Source: CADEEL01 sp050246475
GTDB taxonomy: Bacteria > Pseudomonadota > Alphaproteobacteria > Caulobacterales > Aquidulcibacteraceae
Assembly: GCA_050246475.1 (NCBI GenBank)
Contig: JBFWVZ010000002.1
Span: forward strand, 372,001 to 436,000
Length of the DNA: 64,000 nt
Direction of reading: 5' to 3'
The notes under the pieces were generated by a model. The model made no database searches, was not told the origin of the DNA, and saw only the letters and a program-made list of their open reading frames with translations. This document shows, piece by piece, positions 34,668 through 43,289 of the stretch. The position numbers were made by a program, and so were the translations under genes. How positions within the stretch are numbered: the first letter of the stretch is position 1; each line of letters begins with the position of its first letter.

Positions 34668-35641
34668 TGGATCCCGCAATCATCGTCGCTGTGCTTGCGT
34701 TTCTCGTGATCGGCGGCGTCGGCTACGCGTTTTCCTCGACCGGGCCCGATGCGACGCGCGCAAAGAAGCGCGCGAAGGAGATGACGGTCAAGAAAACACG
34801 GCGCAGCGAGAACGAAGCCGCGACCGCCAAGCGCCGCCAAAGCATGCAGGACGCGCTCAAGGAGCTCTCCCTCGCGGAAAAGAAGCAGCGCAAGGCGCGC
34901 GTCTCCGTGAAGGGGCAGATCGAGCAAGCGGGGCTGCGCTTCTCGGAGCCCGTGTTTTGGATCGGCTCCTTAGTGCTCGGGCTCGTCTTCGCCGGGGGCG
35001 GCTATCTGCTCAACCAACACATCCTGGCGCCGATCGCGGGCTTCATCATCGGCGGGCTTGGCCTGCCCCGCTGGGCGCTCAAATTCATGATCGGCGGCCG
35101 GCAGAAGAAGTTCACCAACCAGCTTGCCGATGCGATCGACATGATCGTTCGCGGCGTGAAGAGCGGCCTGCCGCTCAATCAGTGCCTGCGCATCATCGCG
35201 TCCGAAAGCCCCGAGCCGCTCAAGACGGAATTCCAAAACTTGGTGGACGGCAACGCCATGGGCGTGCCGCTCGATCAAAACCTCGCCCGCATGTTCGAGC
35301 GCATGCCGCTGCCGGAAGTGAATTTCTTCGGCATCGTGCTGGTCATCCAGCAGAAGACGGGCGGCAATCTGTCGGAATCGCTGGGCAATCTCTCTGCCGT
35401 GCTGCGGGCGCGCAAAATGATGCGCGCGAAGGTGAACGCGCTTTCCTCAGAAGCGAAAGCCTCCGCCGGCATCATCGGTTCGCTCCCCTTTATCGTGATG
35501 GCGCTCGTTTACATGATGCGGCCCGATTATATGGGCCTCCTCTTCACGACGCCCACGGGCAATCTCCTCCTCCTCATCTCAGCGGTGATGATGTCGATGG
35601 GCATCCTTACCATGCGCAAGATGATCAACTTCAAGTTCTAG
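34667..35641 (+). CDS. tadB: Tad inner-membrane platform protein TadB
   Basis: Type II secretion F-domain protein forming the pilus base with TadC. The 324 residues have an N-terminal helix (IIVAVLAFLVIGGVGYAF), a basic cytoplasmic stretch (AKKRAKEMTVKKTRRSE), two helices near 100-135, the F domain (QLADAIDMIVRGVKSGLPLN, GIVLVIQQKTGGNLSESLGN) and two C-terminal helices. It overlaps cpaF and precedes tadC by 9 bases. Confidence 0.93.
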   Translation: MDPAIIVAVLAFLVIGGVGYAFSSTGPDATRAKKRAKEMTVKKTRRSENEAATAKRRQSMQDALKELSLAEKKQRKARVSVKGQIEQAGLRFSEPVFWIGSLVLGLVFAGGGYLLNQHILAPIAGFIIGGLGLPRWALKFMIGGRQKKFTNQLADAIDMIVRGVKSGLPLNQCLRIIASESPEPLKTEFQNLVDGNAMGVPLDQNLARMFERMPLPEVNFFGIVLVIQQKTGGNLSESLGNLSAVLRARKMMRAKVNALSSEAKASAGIIGSLPFIVMALVYMMRPDYMGLLFTTPTGNLLLLISAVMMSMGILTMRKMINFKF

Positions 35642-35650
35642 GCGCGATCG

Positions 35651-36628
35651 ATGAGCCTCATCCGAACGATCACCGATCCCGCCACGATCGCCGGCGTGCT
35701 GGCCGCGGGCGCCTGCTTCGCCACCGTCGTCACGATCGCGGCGCCGATGCTAGCGCAAGATCGCTTAGGTTCGCGCCTCAAAGAGGTTGCGCGCAAGCGC
35801 GAGGAATTACGCAAGAAGAGCCGCGCCGATCTCAACAAGGCAAACCCGCAGCTCGTGCGCCCCGGCGCGCACCGCACCATCACCGGCATCGTGGACAGGC
35901 TGCAATTGCAGCGGCGTCTCGCCGACGATACGCTGAACGAGAAGCTCATCCGCGCAGGCATGCGCGGGCCCGCGGCGCAGACGACATTCTATTTCTACCG
36001 CGCCGCGCTGCCGATCGCGTTCGGCCTTGCGGCCTTCTTCTATCTGACGTTCTTCGGCGACCGGCTGGGCGTTCCGGGCAATTTCCGCATGGCCATCATT
36101 ACGGCCTTCGTGGCGATCGGCTTCTACGCTCCGAACATCTACCTCTCCAACCGCGCCACGAACCGGCGCCAGAAGATCATGCAGGCGTTTCCAGACAGCC
36201 TGGACATGCTGCTCATCTGCGTGGAGAGCGGCATGTCGATCGAAATGGCGCTGCAGCGCGTCGGCCACGAGATCGCGCCGGCCTCGGTTGAGTTGGCGGA
36301 GGAATTGTCGCTGACAACGGCGGAGCTTTCCTATTTGCCCGAGCGGCGGATGGCGTACGAAAACCTCGCGCGGCGAACCAATCATCCAGGCGTCAAGTCT
36401 GTCGCGCTCGCGCTGACACAGGCGGAGAAATACGGCACGCCGCTCGGCAATGCGTTGCGCGTGATGGCCAAGGAAAACCGCGATCTGCGTCTCTCCGAAG
36501 CCGAGAAGAAGGCTGCCGCCCTCCCCGCCAAGCTCACGGTGCCGATGATCATCTTCTTCCTGCCCGTGCTCTTCATGGTGATCATGGGCCCGGCGATGAT
36601 CCAAATTTCGGATCTGATGAACAAGTAA
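35651..36628 (+). CDS. tadC: Tad inner-membrane platform protein TadC
   Basis: Second F-domain membrane protein of the Tad machine, 325 residues. It has an N-terminal helix (TIAGVLAAGACFATVVTIAA), a basic segment (KEVARKREELRKKSRA), a helix pair near 118-165, the F domain (AFPDSLDMLLICVESGMSIE, ALTQAEKYGTPLGNALRVMA) and a final helix (VPMIIFFLPVLFMVIMG). It ends the rightward tad operon; the next gene is convergent. Confidence 0.93.
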   Translation: MSLIRTITDPATIAGVLAAGACFATVVTIAAPMLAQDRLGSRLKEVARKREELRKKSRADLNKANPQLVRPGAHRTITGIVDRLQLQRRLADDTLNEKLIRAGMRGPAAQTTFYFYRAALPIAFGLAAFFYLTFFGDRLGVPGNFRMAIITAFVAIGFYAPNIYLSNRATNRRQKIMQAFPDSLDMLLICVESGMSIEMALQRVGHEIAPASVELAEELSLTTAELSYLPERRMAYENLARRTNHPGVKSVALALTQAEKYGTPLGNALRVMAKENRDLRLSEAEKKAAALPAKLTVPMIIFFLPVLFMVIMGPAMIQISDLMNK

Positions 36629-36633
36629 GAGCG

Positions 36634-37377
36634 CTAACGCACGCGCCCGTCAGCCCACACTTTGTCGGTGATGAGCCAGCGCTCATTCACATGAAAGAAC
36701 GTGAACACGGTCGTTGAGGGCGTGGAGGGCTTGTCCACGCGCACATAGGCGAGTTCGCCGTTGATGATCTGAACGTCCGCGATCTGCCGGTCGTCGTCAT
36801 AGCCTGGAAGCGGGCCGGGCTTGATGCGTTCAATGAACGCCGCCTTGCCTTCGCACACCATTCGTCCGTCTTCGTGGTTCTTCATGTGCCAGCTGTCATC
36901 GAAGATGCGCGCGATCGTCTCCGGATCGCCGTCGCGAACTGCTGCGTAGTATGCCGCGAGCGTCTCAAGGACGCTGGAGGCCGGCAGATCCGGATTGAAC
37001 CGCACTTGACGCCCCAGCGCCGAGCCCGCGGCTTCACCGGCGATGCGCCATGCCCCGCGCTCATCGCGCAGCAGAAAGACGAGCGATGAGAGGCCCTGGC
37101 CCCAATCGTCAAGCCGCGCGATGGCCAATTGCTCGAAGCACATCTGCACCTGGCTGAGGCTGCGTATCGGCGCGTCAGCCAGCATTGCGCCATCGCGCGT
37201 CGCCGCAACGGCGCCGCGCAGGAGGTGCTTGTGGTGATAGATCGGCGCCTGCAACGCGCTCAGGCCGCGCATGTCTCGCTCAGTGCGCGCGCGCTCATAG
37301 CGCTGAACGACAGCCGCTACGCCGCCGACCCCTTCCTCCGTGCGTGCCGGCGCACACACTAGGTCCGTCTGACTCAT
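36634..37377 (-). CDS. Nuclear transport factor 2-like protein with two tandem domains
   Basis: A 247-residue cytosolic protein that appears to hold two SnoaL/NTF2-like domains: about 15-115 (AAVVQRYERARTERDMRGL, AIARLDDWGQGLSSLVFLL) and 130-247 (ETLAAYYAAVRDGDPETIARI, SWHMKNHEDGRMVCEGKAAF, TVFTFFHVNERWLITDKVW). The second resembles lumazine-binding-like NTF2 proteins. No reaction can be assigned. It is divergent from an Lrp-type regulator with an inverted repeat between them, so it is a candidate target of that regulator. Confidence 0.75.
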   Translation of the reverse strand: MSQTDLVCAPARTEEGVGGVAAVVQRYERARTERDMRGLSALQAPIYHHKHLLRGAVAATRDGAMLADAPIRSLSQVQMCFEQLAIARLDDWGQGLSSLVFLLRDERGAWRIAGEAAGSALGRQVRFNPDLPASSVLETLAAYYAAVRDGDPETIARIFDDSWHMKNHEDGRMVCEGKAAFIERIKPGPLPGYDDDRQIADVQIINGELAYVRVDKPSTPSTTVFTFFHVNERWLITDKVWADGRVR

Positions 37378-37430
37378 TCCGCCCTCCTGCCCGGCTGAGT
37401 AGCGCCTGCCGCACGAGATATCCGCGCGTT

Positions 37431-37453
37431 TTATTTGCACGGCACGCAATAAT
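37431..37453. promoter_or_regulatory. Inverted repeat between the NTF2-like and Lrp-type genes
   Basis: TTATTTGC and GCAATAA flank seven bases (37431-37452), an imperfect dyad with four perfect inner pairs (TTGC/GCAA), just before the Lrp-type gene. It suits an autoregulatory operator of a feast/famine regulator acting on both divergent genes. Inferred from position only. Confidence 0.35.
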
Positions 37454-37458
37454 CCTGC

Positions 37459-37902
37459 ATGGCAATGGAGATGGATGAGCGGGATCAGCGGATCGCCGCC
37501 GCGCTCGAGGCGGATGCGTGGCTCACTTACGCCGCGCTTGGCCAGCGCGTGCATCTTTCGGCGAGCGCGGTGCAGCGGCGCGTCGAGCGTATGATCGCCG
37601 ATGGGATCATTCTCGGCGCGCGGGCCGAGATCGCGCCGACGGCGCGTGGGCGGCCGCTGCGGCTCTTCGCGCTCGTCGAACTGCGCGACGAGTCCGCAAG
37701 CTCGCTCGACGCCTTCGCCAAGAAGCTCGCGAAGGAGCCTGATGTGATCGAGGCGCACTACGTCGCGGGGCCGAGCGATGTGATCATTGTCCTGCAATGC
37801 GCGAGCATGGAGGAATACGCGGCCTTCGCGGCCAAGCATCTGAACGGCAGCCCGCTCGTGCGGCGCTACAAGACGCTCACCAGCCTGCGGACGTTCCGTT
37901 AG
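37459..37902 (+). CDS. Lrp/AsnC family transcriptional regulator
   Basis: A 147-residue feast/famine regulator. The N-terminal helix-turn-helix reads DERDQRIAAALEADAWLTYA then ALGQRVHLSASAVQRRVERM; the C-terminal RAM/ACT-like ligand domain follows (LFALVELRDESASSLDAFAK, VIEAHYVAGPSDVIIVLQC, YKTLTSLRTFR). Its effector is unknown. Two in-frame ATGs lie three codons apart near the start. It separates the tad operon from the TadD-like gene but its control over either is not shown. Confidence 0.92.
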   Translation: MAMEMDERDQRIAAALEADAWLTYAALGQRVHLSASAVQRRVERMIADGIILGARAEIAPTARGRPLRLFALVELRDESASSLDAFAKKLAKEPDVIEAHYVAGPSDVIIVLQCASMEEYAAFAAKHLNGSPLVRRYKTLTSLRTFR

Positions 37903-37904
37903 CG

Positions 37905-38714
37905 CTAGTTCGAACCGCGCATATCGTCCCAGCGGCGCCCGTCGCTCAGCAGGCTGCGCATGTAGGCTATGTTGGCTTGCGCCATTTGCGGGGGCAGATC
38001 GACACGCGCGAGCTGCTCGGCCTCGCTGAAGCGGCCTTGCAGGCCGATCGCGAGCGCGAGATTTTGGCGCGCCTCGGGCGGCGCATTGGGCATCGCGGTG
38101 ACCTGGCGCAGGATGCGCTCGGCCTCGGCGGGATCGCCCGCCATCAGGTGCGAGACGGCGAGGTTCGTCATTACGCTCGGTTCGTTGGGCTCGATCGCGA
38201 GCGCCTCTTGGTAGGCGGCGCGCGCTTCCGTCGTGCGTCCCGCCCGATCGAGCGCCACGCCCAGAGAGGAACGGGCGCGCCAATTGCGCGGATCGGAGGC
38301 TGCGACGAGCGCCAGCGGACGGATCGCATCGCTGGTGCGGCCCGAGGCCAGGAGCGCAAGCCCGAGCGTGCGCGTGAGCGGAATATCGCCTTCATGCGAT
38401 TGCAGCGCCGTGGCCGCGACTTGTGCGGCGCGGTCAGGCCGGGCGCCCATGCGCAATGCCTCAGAGAAGCGTTGCGCCGCTTCAAGGTCTTCCGGAAATT
38501 GGGTGTACTCGCGCGCCCAGAACGTCATCTGCGTGAGCGCATCCTGGCGCGCAATCGCTTGGCGCGCATCGCGGTCGATCCGGGGGCGCTCGGCGCGATC
38601 GGCGCGCTCGCGCGCGGGCGCGGCGCCGGTCTGGGCGCCCTCGCCTGTCGTTGCGCACGCCGTGGCGGCAGAAAGCGCCGCGAGTGCGGCGAGGCGCATG
38701 AGATCCTTGGCCAT
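37905..38714 (-). CDS. tadD: TadD-like TPR lipoprotein
   Basis: A 269-residue lipoprotein with a lipobox ATAC at about residue 20 and TPR repeats from about 70 to 220 (RFSEALRMGARPDRAAQVAATAL, LGVALDRAGRTTEARAAYQEAL, NLAVSHLMAGDPAEAERIL). The layout and location next to the tad operon fit TadD, the TPR pilotin-like factor of the pilus. It points the other way from the main operon. The TadD assignment rests on context and fold. Confidence 0.78.
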   Translation of the reverse strand: MAKDLMRLAALAALSAATACATTGEGAQTGAAPARERADRAERPRIDRDARQAIARQDALTQMTFWAREYTQFPEDLEAAQRFSEALRMGARPDRAAQVAATALQSHEGDIPLTRTLGLALLASGRTSDAIRPLALVAASDPRNWRARSSLGVALDRAGRTTEARAAYQEALAIEPNEPSVMTNLAVSHLMAGDPAEAERILRQVTAMPNAPPEARQNLALAIGLQGRFSEAEQLARVDLPPQMAQANIAYMRSLLSDGRRWDDMRGSN

Positions 38715-38803
38715 GACAGCGAATCCTTTGGTTCGCAGGCTCGCGCGCGCCGGCTCAACAAAGCTTTAATGCGATTGGCCCAAGCGGACGCTATAGAGCG
38801 GCG

Positions 38804-40189
38804 ATGAGCGATCTTCCCTTCATCTTGGATCAGAGCCAATCGGCGGCGCCGATCCACGCTATGCGGCCGGCGGAGTGGGCCGCCTGGATCGAGAATCGTG
38901 CGGACTCTTTGAAACGGCTCGCCGCCGCGCAGGATTTCCGCGCACAGGCGGCGCGCATCCTCGTCGTGCCGGGCACGGACGGCTCGATCGAGCGTGTTCT
39001 CTTCGGGCTGGGCGAGCGCACCAGCGCCATGATCTTTGGCGCGCTGGCGCAACATTTGCCGAGCGGCGATTACCGCATCGCCGCCGCACCCAAGGAATTC
39101 GCGCCAACCTACATCGCGACGGCCTGGGGCCTCGGGGCCTATGCCTTTGACAAATACAAGCCGCGCAAGCGCGCGGCGCCTAGATTGGTGATGCCTGAAG
39201 GCGCCGACGCCGCGGATGTCGAGCGCATGGCCGCCGGCGCCTGGCTGGTGCGCGATCTCGTCAACACGCCGGCCAACGATATGGGTCCGGAGAAACTACA
39301 CGCCGCCGCCGAAGCGATTGCGGCAAAGCATGATGCGCGCTTCGAAGCGATCGTCGGCGATGCGTTGCTGAGCGAGCGCTTTCCGCTCATCCACGCGGTT
39401 GGGCGCGCGGCGGCGGAGGCCCCTCGCCTTCTGCATCTGAGTTGGGGGCTAAGCGAGGCGCCGTGCGTCGCGCTCGTCGGCAAGGGCGTGACGTTCGACA
39501 CCGGCGGACTCGATCTCAAGAACGATTCCGGCATGCGCCTGATGAAAAAGGACATGGGCGGCGCGGCGCACGCGCTCGCGCTCGCGCGCATGGTCATGCA
39601 GGCGGAATTGCCGGTTCGGCTGGAACTCTTCATTCCCGTCGCCGAGAACGCCGTCTCGTCCAACGCATTCCGTCCCGGCGACATCATCGCCAGCCGCAAG
39701 GGCTTGAGCGTCGAGGTGGACAACACCGATGCGGAGGGGCGGCTCATCCTCGCCGATGCGCTCACGCGGGCGTGCGAGGAACGGCCGCAACTCATGTTCG
39801 ACTATGCGACGCTGACGGGCGCGGCGCGCGTGGCGCTCGGACCCGATCTGCCGCCGATGTTCACCGATGACGAAGCGCTCGCATCCGATCTCGCGAAAGC
39901 ATCGGCCGAAACGCACGATCCGCTTTGGCGCATGCCGATGTGGGCGCCCTACGATCCCGACATGGACAGCCCCATCGCCGACATCAAAAACACCGGCGAC
40001 GCAGGAATGGCCGGGGCAATTTACGGCGCTCTGTTCTTGAAGCGCTTCGTGGACGCGAAAACGTGGGCGCATTTCGACGTCTACGCGTGGACGCCGAAGG
40101 AGCGGCCGGGGCGCCCGCCCGGCGGAGACGCGCACGCTTTGCGCGCCTCCTGGCGTGTGCTCAAGCAGCGCTTTGGCAAGCAATCCTGA
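38804..40189 (+). CDS. M17 leucyl aminopeptidase family protein
   Basis: Zinc- or manganese-dependent cytosolic aminopeptidase, 461 residues. The metal and catalytic signatures are intact: VGKGVTFDTGGLDLK, MKKDMGGAAHALALA and the family signature NTDAEGRLILADAL. The N-terminal domain is short and diverged compared with PepA, as in the LAP subfamily common in alphaproteobacteria. Late DSPIADIKNTGDAGMAGAI is also typical. It abuts the convergent RidA gene with no spacer. Confidence 0.93.
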   Translation: MSDLPFILDQSQSAAPIHAMRPAEWAAWIENRADSLKRLAAAQDFRAQAARILVVPGTDGSIERVLFGLGERTSAMIFGALAQHLPSGDYRIAAAPKEFAPTYIATAWGLGAYAFDKYKPRKRAAPRLVMPEGADAADVERMAAGAWLVRDLVNTPANDMGPEKLHAAAEAIAAKHDARFEAIVGDALLSERFPLIHAVGRAAAEAPRLLHLSWGLSEAPCVALVGKGVTFDTGGLDLKNDSGMRLMKKDMGGAAHALALARMVMQAELPVRLELFIPVAENAVSSNAFRPGDIIASRKGLSVEVDNTDAEGRLILADALTRACEERPQLMFDYATLTGAARVALGPDLPPMFTDDEALASDLAKASAETHDPLWRMPMWAPYDPDMDSPIADIKNTGDAGMAGAIYGALFLKRFVDAKTWAHFDVYAWTPKERPGRPPGGDAHALRASWRVLKQRFGKQS

Positions 40190-40570
40190 TCACTTCACCG
40201 CAATCGCCTCGATCTCAATCTTGAGCGCGGGATTGGCGAGGCCCTTGACGATCAAGAGCGTTGCGGCGGGCGGCGGCGCCGAGAGCGCGCTTGCGCCGCC
40301 GGCCATGAAATCTCCCATGTGCGCTTGATCGGTCAGATAGATCGTGTATTTCGCGACGTCCGCGATCGTCATGTCCGCGCCGGCGAGCACATCCTTCAGA
40401 TTGCCGATCGCCACGCGCGTCTGCTCGGCGACATCCTCCGGCACGCTCCCGTCTTTCCGAACGCCGACTTGTCCGGACACGAAGAGCATTCGGCCGATGC
40501 CGGATGCTTCGACGCCGTGGCTATAGACGCCCGGGTCGGCTGCGCCGTCGGGATTGAATTTTCTGAGCAT
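40190..40570 (-). CDS. RidA family protein (YjgF/UK114)
   Basis: A 126-residue RidA-fold protein; family enzymes hydrolyse reactive enamine or imine intermediates. Visible patterns are MLFVSGQVGVRKDG, RVAIGNLKDVLAGADMTIAD, VAKYTIYLTD and PAATLLIVKGLANPALKIEIEA. The canonical RidA arginine of the GSRI-type C-terminal motif (…RVEIEA…) is absent (KIEIEA), so it may belong to a non-RidA subgroup. It follows the TetR gene by 11 bases and is probably its target and partner. GGAG lies 8 bases before the ATG. Confidence 0.87.
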   Translation of the reverse strand: MLRKFNPDGAADPGVYSHGVEASGIGRMLFVSGQVGVRKDGSVPEDVAEQTRVAIGNLKDVLAGADMTIADVAKYTIYLTDQAHMGDFMAGGASALSAPPPAATLLIVKGLANPALKIEIEAIAVK

Positions 40571-40581
40571 GTCTTTCTCCA

Positions 40582-41160
40582 CTACCCATTGGGCTTCCTA
40601 AGTGCGCGCAACCGATCGAACTCCGCGCGAATGACGTCGCCTCGGCGCTGATCGAACCGCCCTGCGCGCGAAAGCACGAGCATGCCTTGATAGAGCAGCA
40701 GCAAGCGCAGCGCCGTTTCCTGCGCGTGTGCAGAACTGATTTCACGCGCGATGAGCGCGCGCATGTTTTCTTCAAGCGGCGCCCACGCATCTGTGATGTG
40801 CTTGGATGCGATGGAGGGCGCCGGCCCGAACTCGACTGCGCTGTTGGTCGCCAAGCAGCCGCCGCCGTCCGTCATCGGCGCTTCAAGCAATGAGAGAAAA
40901 AGATTCTCCAGATCATCGAGCGTCGCGCCCGGCCCCGCATACAATTCGATCCGTGGACGGACGAATGCGGAAACATAGAATGCGAACGCAGCCTCGAAGA
41001 GTCCGCTCTTGTCGCGATAGGCGTTGTAGAGGCTGCCCGACGTGAGCCCTGTGGCGCGCTCGAGATCGCGGATTGACACTCCCGCGAAACCTTCGTGCCG
41101 GAACGCGTGCATCGCTTGTGTGAGAACGGCGGTCTCATTGAAGGCGCGGGGGCGGGCCAA
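40582..41160 (-). CDS. TetR family transcriptional regulator
   Basis: A 192-residue repressor-type protein. The helix-turn-helix region reads FRHEGFAGVSIRDLERATGL then TSGSLYNAYRDKSGLF, typical of TetR; the C-terminal domain (TetR_C-like) has LFLSLLEAPMTDGGGCLATN with a cysteine. The start is TTG with AGGAG six bases upstream. It is co-directional with the RidA gene just downstream, and may control that pair. The A+T-rich spacer on its 5' side is the likely operator region. Confidence 0.9.
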   Translation of the reverse strand: MARPRAFNETAVLTQAMHAFRHEGFAGVSIRDLERATGLTSGSLYNAYRDKSGLFEAAFAFYVSAFVRPRIELYAGPGATLDDLENLFLSLLEAPMTDGGGCLATNSAVEFGPAPSIASKHITDAWAPLEENMRALIAREISSAHAQETALRLLLLYQGMLVLSRAGRFDQRRGDVIRAEFDRLRALRKPNG

Positions 41161-41241
41161 GGCGGCTCCTCGTTTTGTATCGTTTGTTTTATAACAGCCG
41201 ATCCAAAACCAGTCAACCGCAACCTACCCACAAGATATTGC

Positions 41242-41303
41242 GGGTCCGGGTTGTTCTGGACCCCAAATAGGGTAGCCTCCGACTCATCGAGCGACTCGGA
41301 GGG
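41242..41303 (+). promoter_or_regulatory. Two hairpins in the leader of the MarR-like gene
   Basis: GGGTCC (41242-41247) pairs with GGACCC (41258-41263), and CCTCCGA (41276-41282) pairs with TCGGAGG (41296-41302). The second stem contains the GGAGG ribosome binding site of the gene at 41312, so folding would hide it. This could be translational control or simple chance in G+C-rich DNA. Confidence 0.4.
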
Positions 41304-41311
41304 CGGCTGCG

Positions 41312-41689
41312 ATGGGTTTTGAACTGGACCGGTCCCGCGCATTGGACCTGTGGCGCAACGTGACGGTGATGAGCGTGCGCGGCGACGAGCCGGACCTCAC
41401 CGCCCGCCAGCTTGCGGTGCTGATGACGGTGCACCTCGGGGCCCCGCCTCATACTGTGCGCGGGCTCGCCGCAGCGCTCAAAGTGGGCAAGCCCGCCATC
41501 ACCCGCGCGCTCGACACGCTGTCGCGCTACGAGCTCGTCACGCGCCGGCGCGACCCGGAGGACGGGCGCAATGTGCTCGTCGAAAAGACGGAAAAAGGCG
41601 CGTTTTATCTCTCAGAGCTCGGCGACATGATCTCTCATCGCGCCGCTGAGCTTTATGTCGAGCCAAGGGCGGTCGAGCCCGCGCTTTGA
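41312..41689 (+). CDS. MarR-like winged-helix regulator
   Basis: A 125-residue protein with one winged helix-turn-helix: LTARQLAVLMTVHLGAPPHT, VRGLAAALKVGKPAITRALD and TLSRYELVTRRRDPEDGRN, which is the MarR wing pattern. It is short for MarR proteins and lacks much of the dimer helix at the C-terminus. Its stop overlaps the TTG start of the NlpC/P60 gene (TTGA), so the two are coupled; it may control that gene or its own operon. Confidence 0.82.
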   Translation: MGFELDRSRALDLWRNVTVMSVRGDEPDLTARQLAVLMTVHLGAPPHTVRGLAAALKVGKPAITRALDTLSRYELVTRRRDPEDGRNVLVEKTEKGAFYLSELGDMISHRAAELYVEPRAVEPAL

Positions 41690-42525
41690 GCCGCGACGCG
41701 CGGCTCACCCCGGCGCGCGCGGACATCGCCGCGGCGCATCTTAAAGGCACGGTTGATGCGGCGCGCTTTGTGGAAGGCGCGCCGCACCAGACCATCGTTC
41801 CCGCCGCTGCGTTGCGCGAAACTCAACGCGACGACGCGCGGCTTGAGACGCAAATTCTCTTCGGCGAGACGTTCATCGTCTATGATGCGCGGGACGGCTG
41901 GTCCTGGGGCCAGAACGCGGGGGACGGTTATGTCGGCTACGTTCGGAGCGAGGCGTTCGCGACGCTCGCGATCGCGCCGACCCACCGCGTGAACACACTT
42001 CGCACGATCGCGTTCGCGGCGCCCGATGTAAAAGCGCCTCCCCTCTTCTTCCTCTCGCTCAACGCGAAGGTCACGCCGGATGAGGTGAGCGAGCGCTTCG
42101 TGCGCGTTGCGCGCGGCGGATGGATGATCGGCGCGCATCTGGACCCGATCGACGCGCATGAAGACGATTTCGTCGCCGTCGCAGAGCGCTTCGCGGGAAC
42201 ACCCTATCTCTGGGGCGGCAAGGATTCCCTTGGCATCGATTGTTCGGGGTTGGTCCAAACCTCGCTCGAGCGCGCCGGGCGCCAAAGTCCGCGCGATTCC
42301 GACATGCAGGAAGAGGCCCTCGGGCGCGCGATTCCGCTCGACTTCTCGGCGCTTCAGCGCGGCGATCTCGTCTTCTGGGACGGCCATGTCGGGATCATGC
42401 GCGACGCGGCGCGCCTGCTTCACGCGAACGCCCATCACATGAAGGTGGAGAGTGAGCCGCTGGAACAAGCCATGGCGCGCATCGAACCCATCGCCGGGCC
42501 GGTTCGCACGATCCGGCGGCTTTAG
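41686..42525 (+). CDS. NlpC/P60 family cell-wall peptidase
   Basis: A 279-residue protein with N-terminal SH3-like region(s) (FGETFIVYDARDGWSWGQNAG, YVGYVRSEAF) and a C-terminal NlpC/P60 papain-like domain. Catalytic Cys is in SLGIDCSGLVQTSLE, His in GDLVFWDGHVGIMRD, and a third residue in HANAHHMKVESE. Family members cut peptidoglycan stem peptides or related gamma-glutamyl bonds. No signal peptide is visible, so substrate may be recycled peptides in the cytoplasm. The start is TTG overlapping the upstream stop. Confidence 0.88.
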   Translation: MSRDARLTPARADIAAAHLKGTVDAARFVEGAPHQTIVPAAALRETQRDDARLETQILFGETFIVYDARDGWSWGQNAGDGYVGYVRSEAFATLAIAPTHRVNTLRTIAFAAPDVKAPPLFFLSLNAKVTPDEVSERFVRVARGGWMIGAHLDPIDAHEDDFVAVAERFAGTPYLWGGKDSLGIDCSGLVQTSLERAGRQSPRDSDMQEEALGRAIPLDFSALQRGDLVFWDGHVGIMRDAARLLHANAHHMKVESEPLEQAMARIEPIAGPVRTIRRL

Positions 42526-43157
42526 CCGGGCGGCGTCTCCGCGCCTTGCGCAGGCGCGGCCCCTTCAGCGGGCGCGCCTTCCGCCGCGGCCGGCTCAGGC
42601 TCCGGCAGCGGCGTAGGCAAAGGCGGCGGGTTCGGCGCGATGGAACGCAGATAGGCGATGACCGCAACGCGGTCGTCCGTGTTGCGGATGCCGGCGAACG
42701 CCATGGAGGTGCCGCGCACGACTTGCGAAGGCGAGCGCAAGAAATCGTTCAGCGTATCGTAGCTCCACGCGCCGCCATGCGCCTGCATCGCGCCCGAATA
42801 GGTGAAGCCCGCGTGGCTGGCGGCGGCGCGGCCGAACACGTCATGCAAATTGGGACCAATGCGGTTGGGTCCGCCCGCTTCGAACGTGTGGCACGATGTG
42901 CAGATGCCGTGCGCCCGCTCTCCGCGCGCGACGAGAGCGGCGTAGCCGGCCTCGTCGGCGAACAGGCGACCGAAATCGGGCGGCGCTTCCTGGGCGGGGC
43001 CGCCCGCGCTTCCCGTCTCGGCCACTTCGGGCAGATACCCCGCCTTTTCGGGATAGTGCGGCGCGAAATGGGAGCCGACCAAAGTGCCCACAACCATGAC
43101 GCCCAGCACCGAGCCCAACACCGCGCCCGCGATGGAGTTCACTTTGAGATCGCTCAT
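42522..43157 (-). CDS. Membrane-anchored c-type cytochrome (CycM-like)
   Basis: A 211-residue mono-heme cytochrome. The N-terminal uncleaved anchor (AGAVLGSVLGVMVVGTLVG) precedes a class I cytochrome c domain with the heme site GICTSCHTFEAGG, PNLHDVFGR and the axial methionine in VRGTSMAFAGI. A Pro/Glu/Ala-rich tail (about 180-211) is extra. Such cytochromes carry electrons to the terminal oxidase. It is divergent from kdsB, a common alphaproteobacterial arrangement. Confidence 0.91.
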   Translation of the reverse strand: MSDLKVNSIAGAVLGSVLGVMVVGTLVGSHFAPHYPEKAGYLPEVAETGSAGGPAQEAPPDFGRLFADEAGYAALVARGERAHGICTSCHTFEAGGPNRIGPNLHDVFGRAAASHAGFTYSGAMQAHGGAWSYDTLNDFLRSPSQVVRGTSMAFAGIRNTDDRVAVIAYLRSIAPNPPPLPTPLPEPEPAAAEGAPAEGAAPAQGAETPPG

Positions 43158-43289
43158 GCGTGGATCCTGGCCCCGAGTCGGCGCTGCGCCGCGGGCCGCT
43201 TTATACGCGAGGGGCGGGAGAGGCCAAGCGCGTCGCTTCGCCCCAAGCCGGATGACGCCCGCCCCGGCGCGTTCTAAAGCCCACGGCCC

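Noticed and set aside
36634..38283. 549-codon frame spanning the NTF2-like and Lrp-type genes
   Set aside because: Only the last 247 codons fit a protein family; the rest is antisense to the regulator gene.
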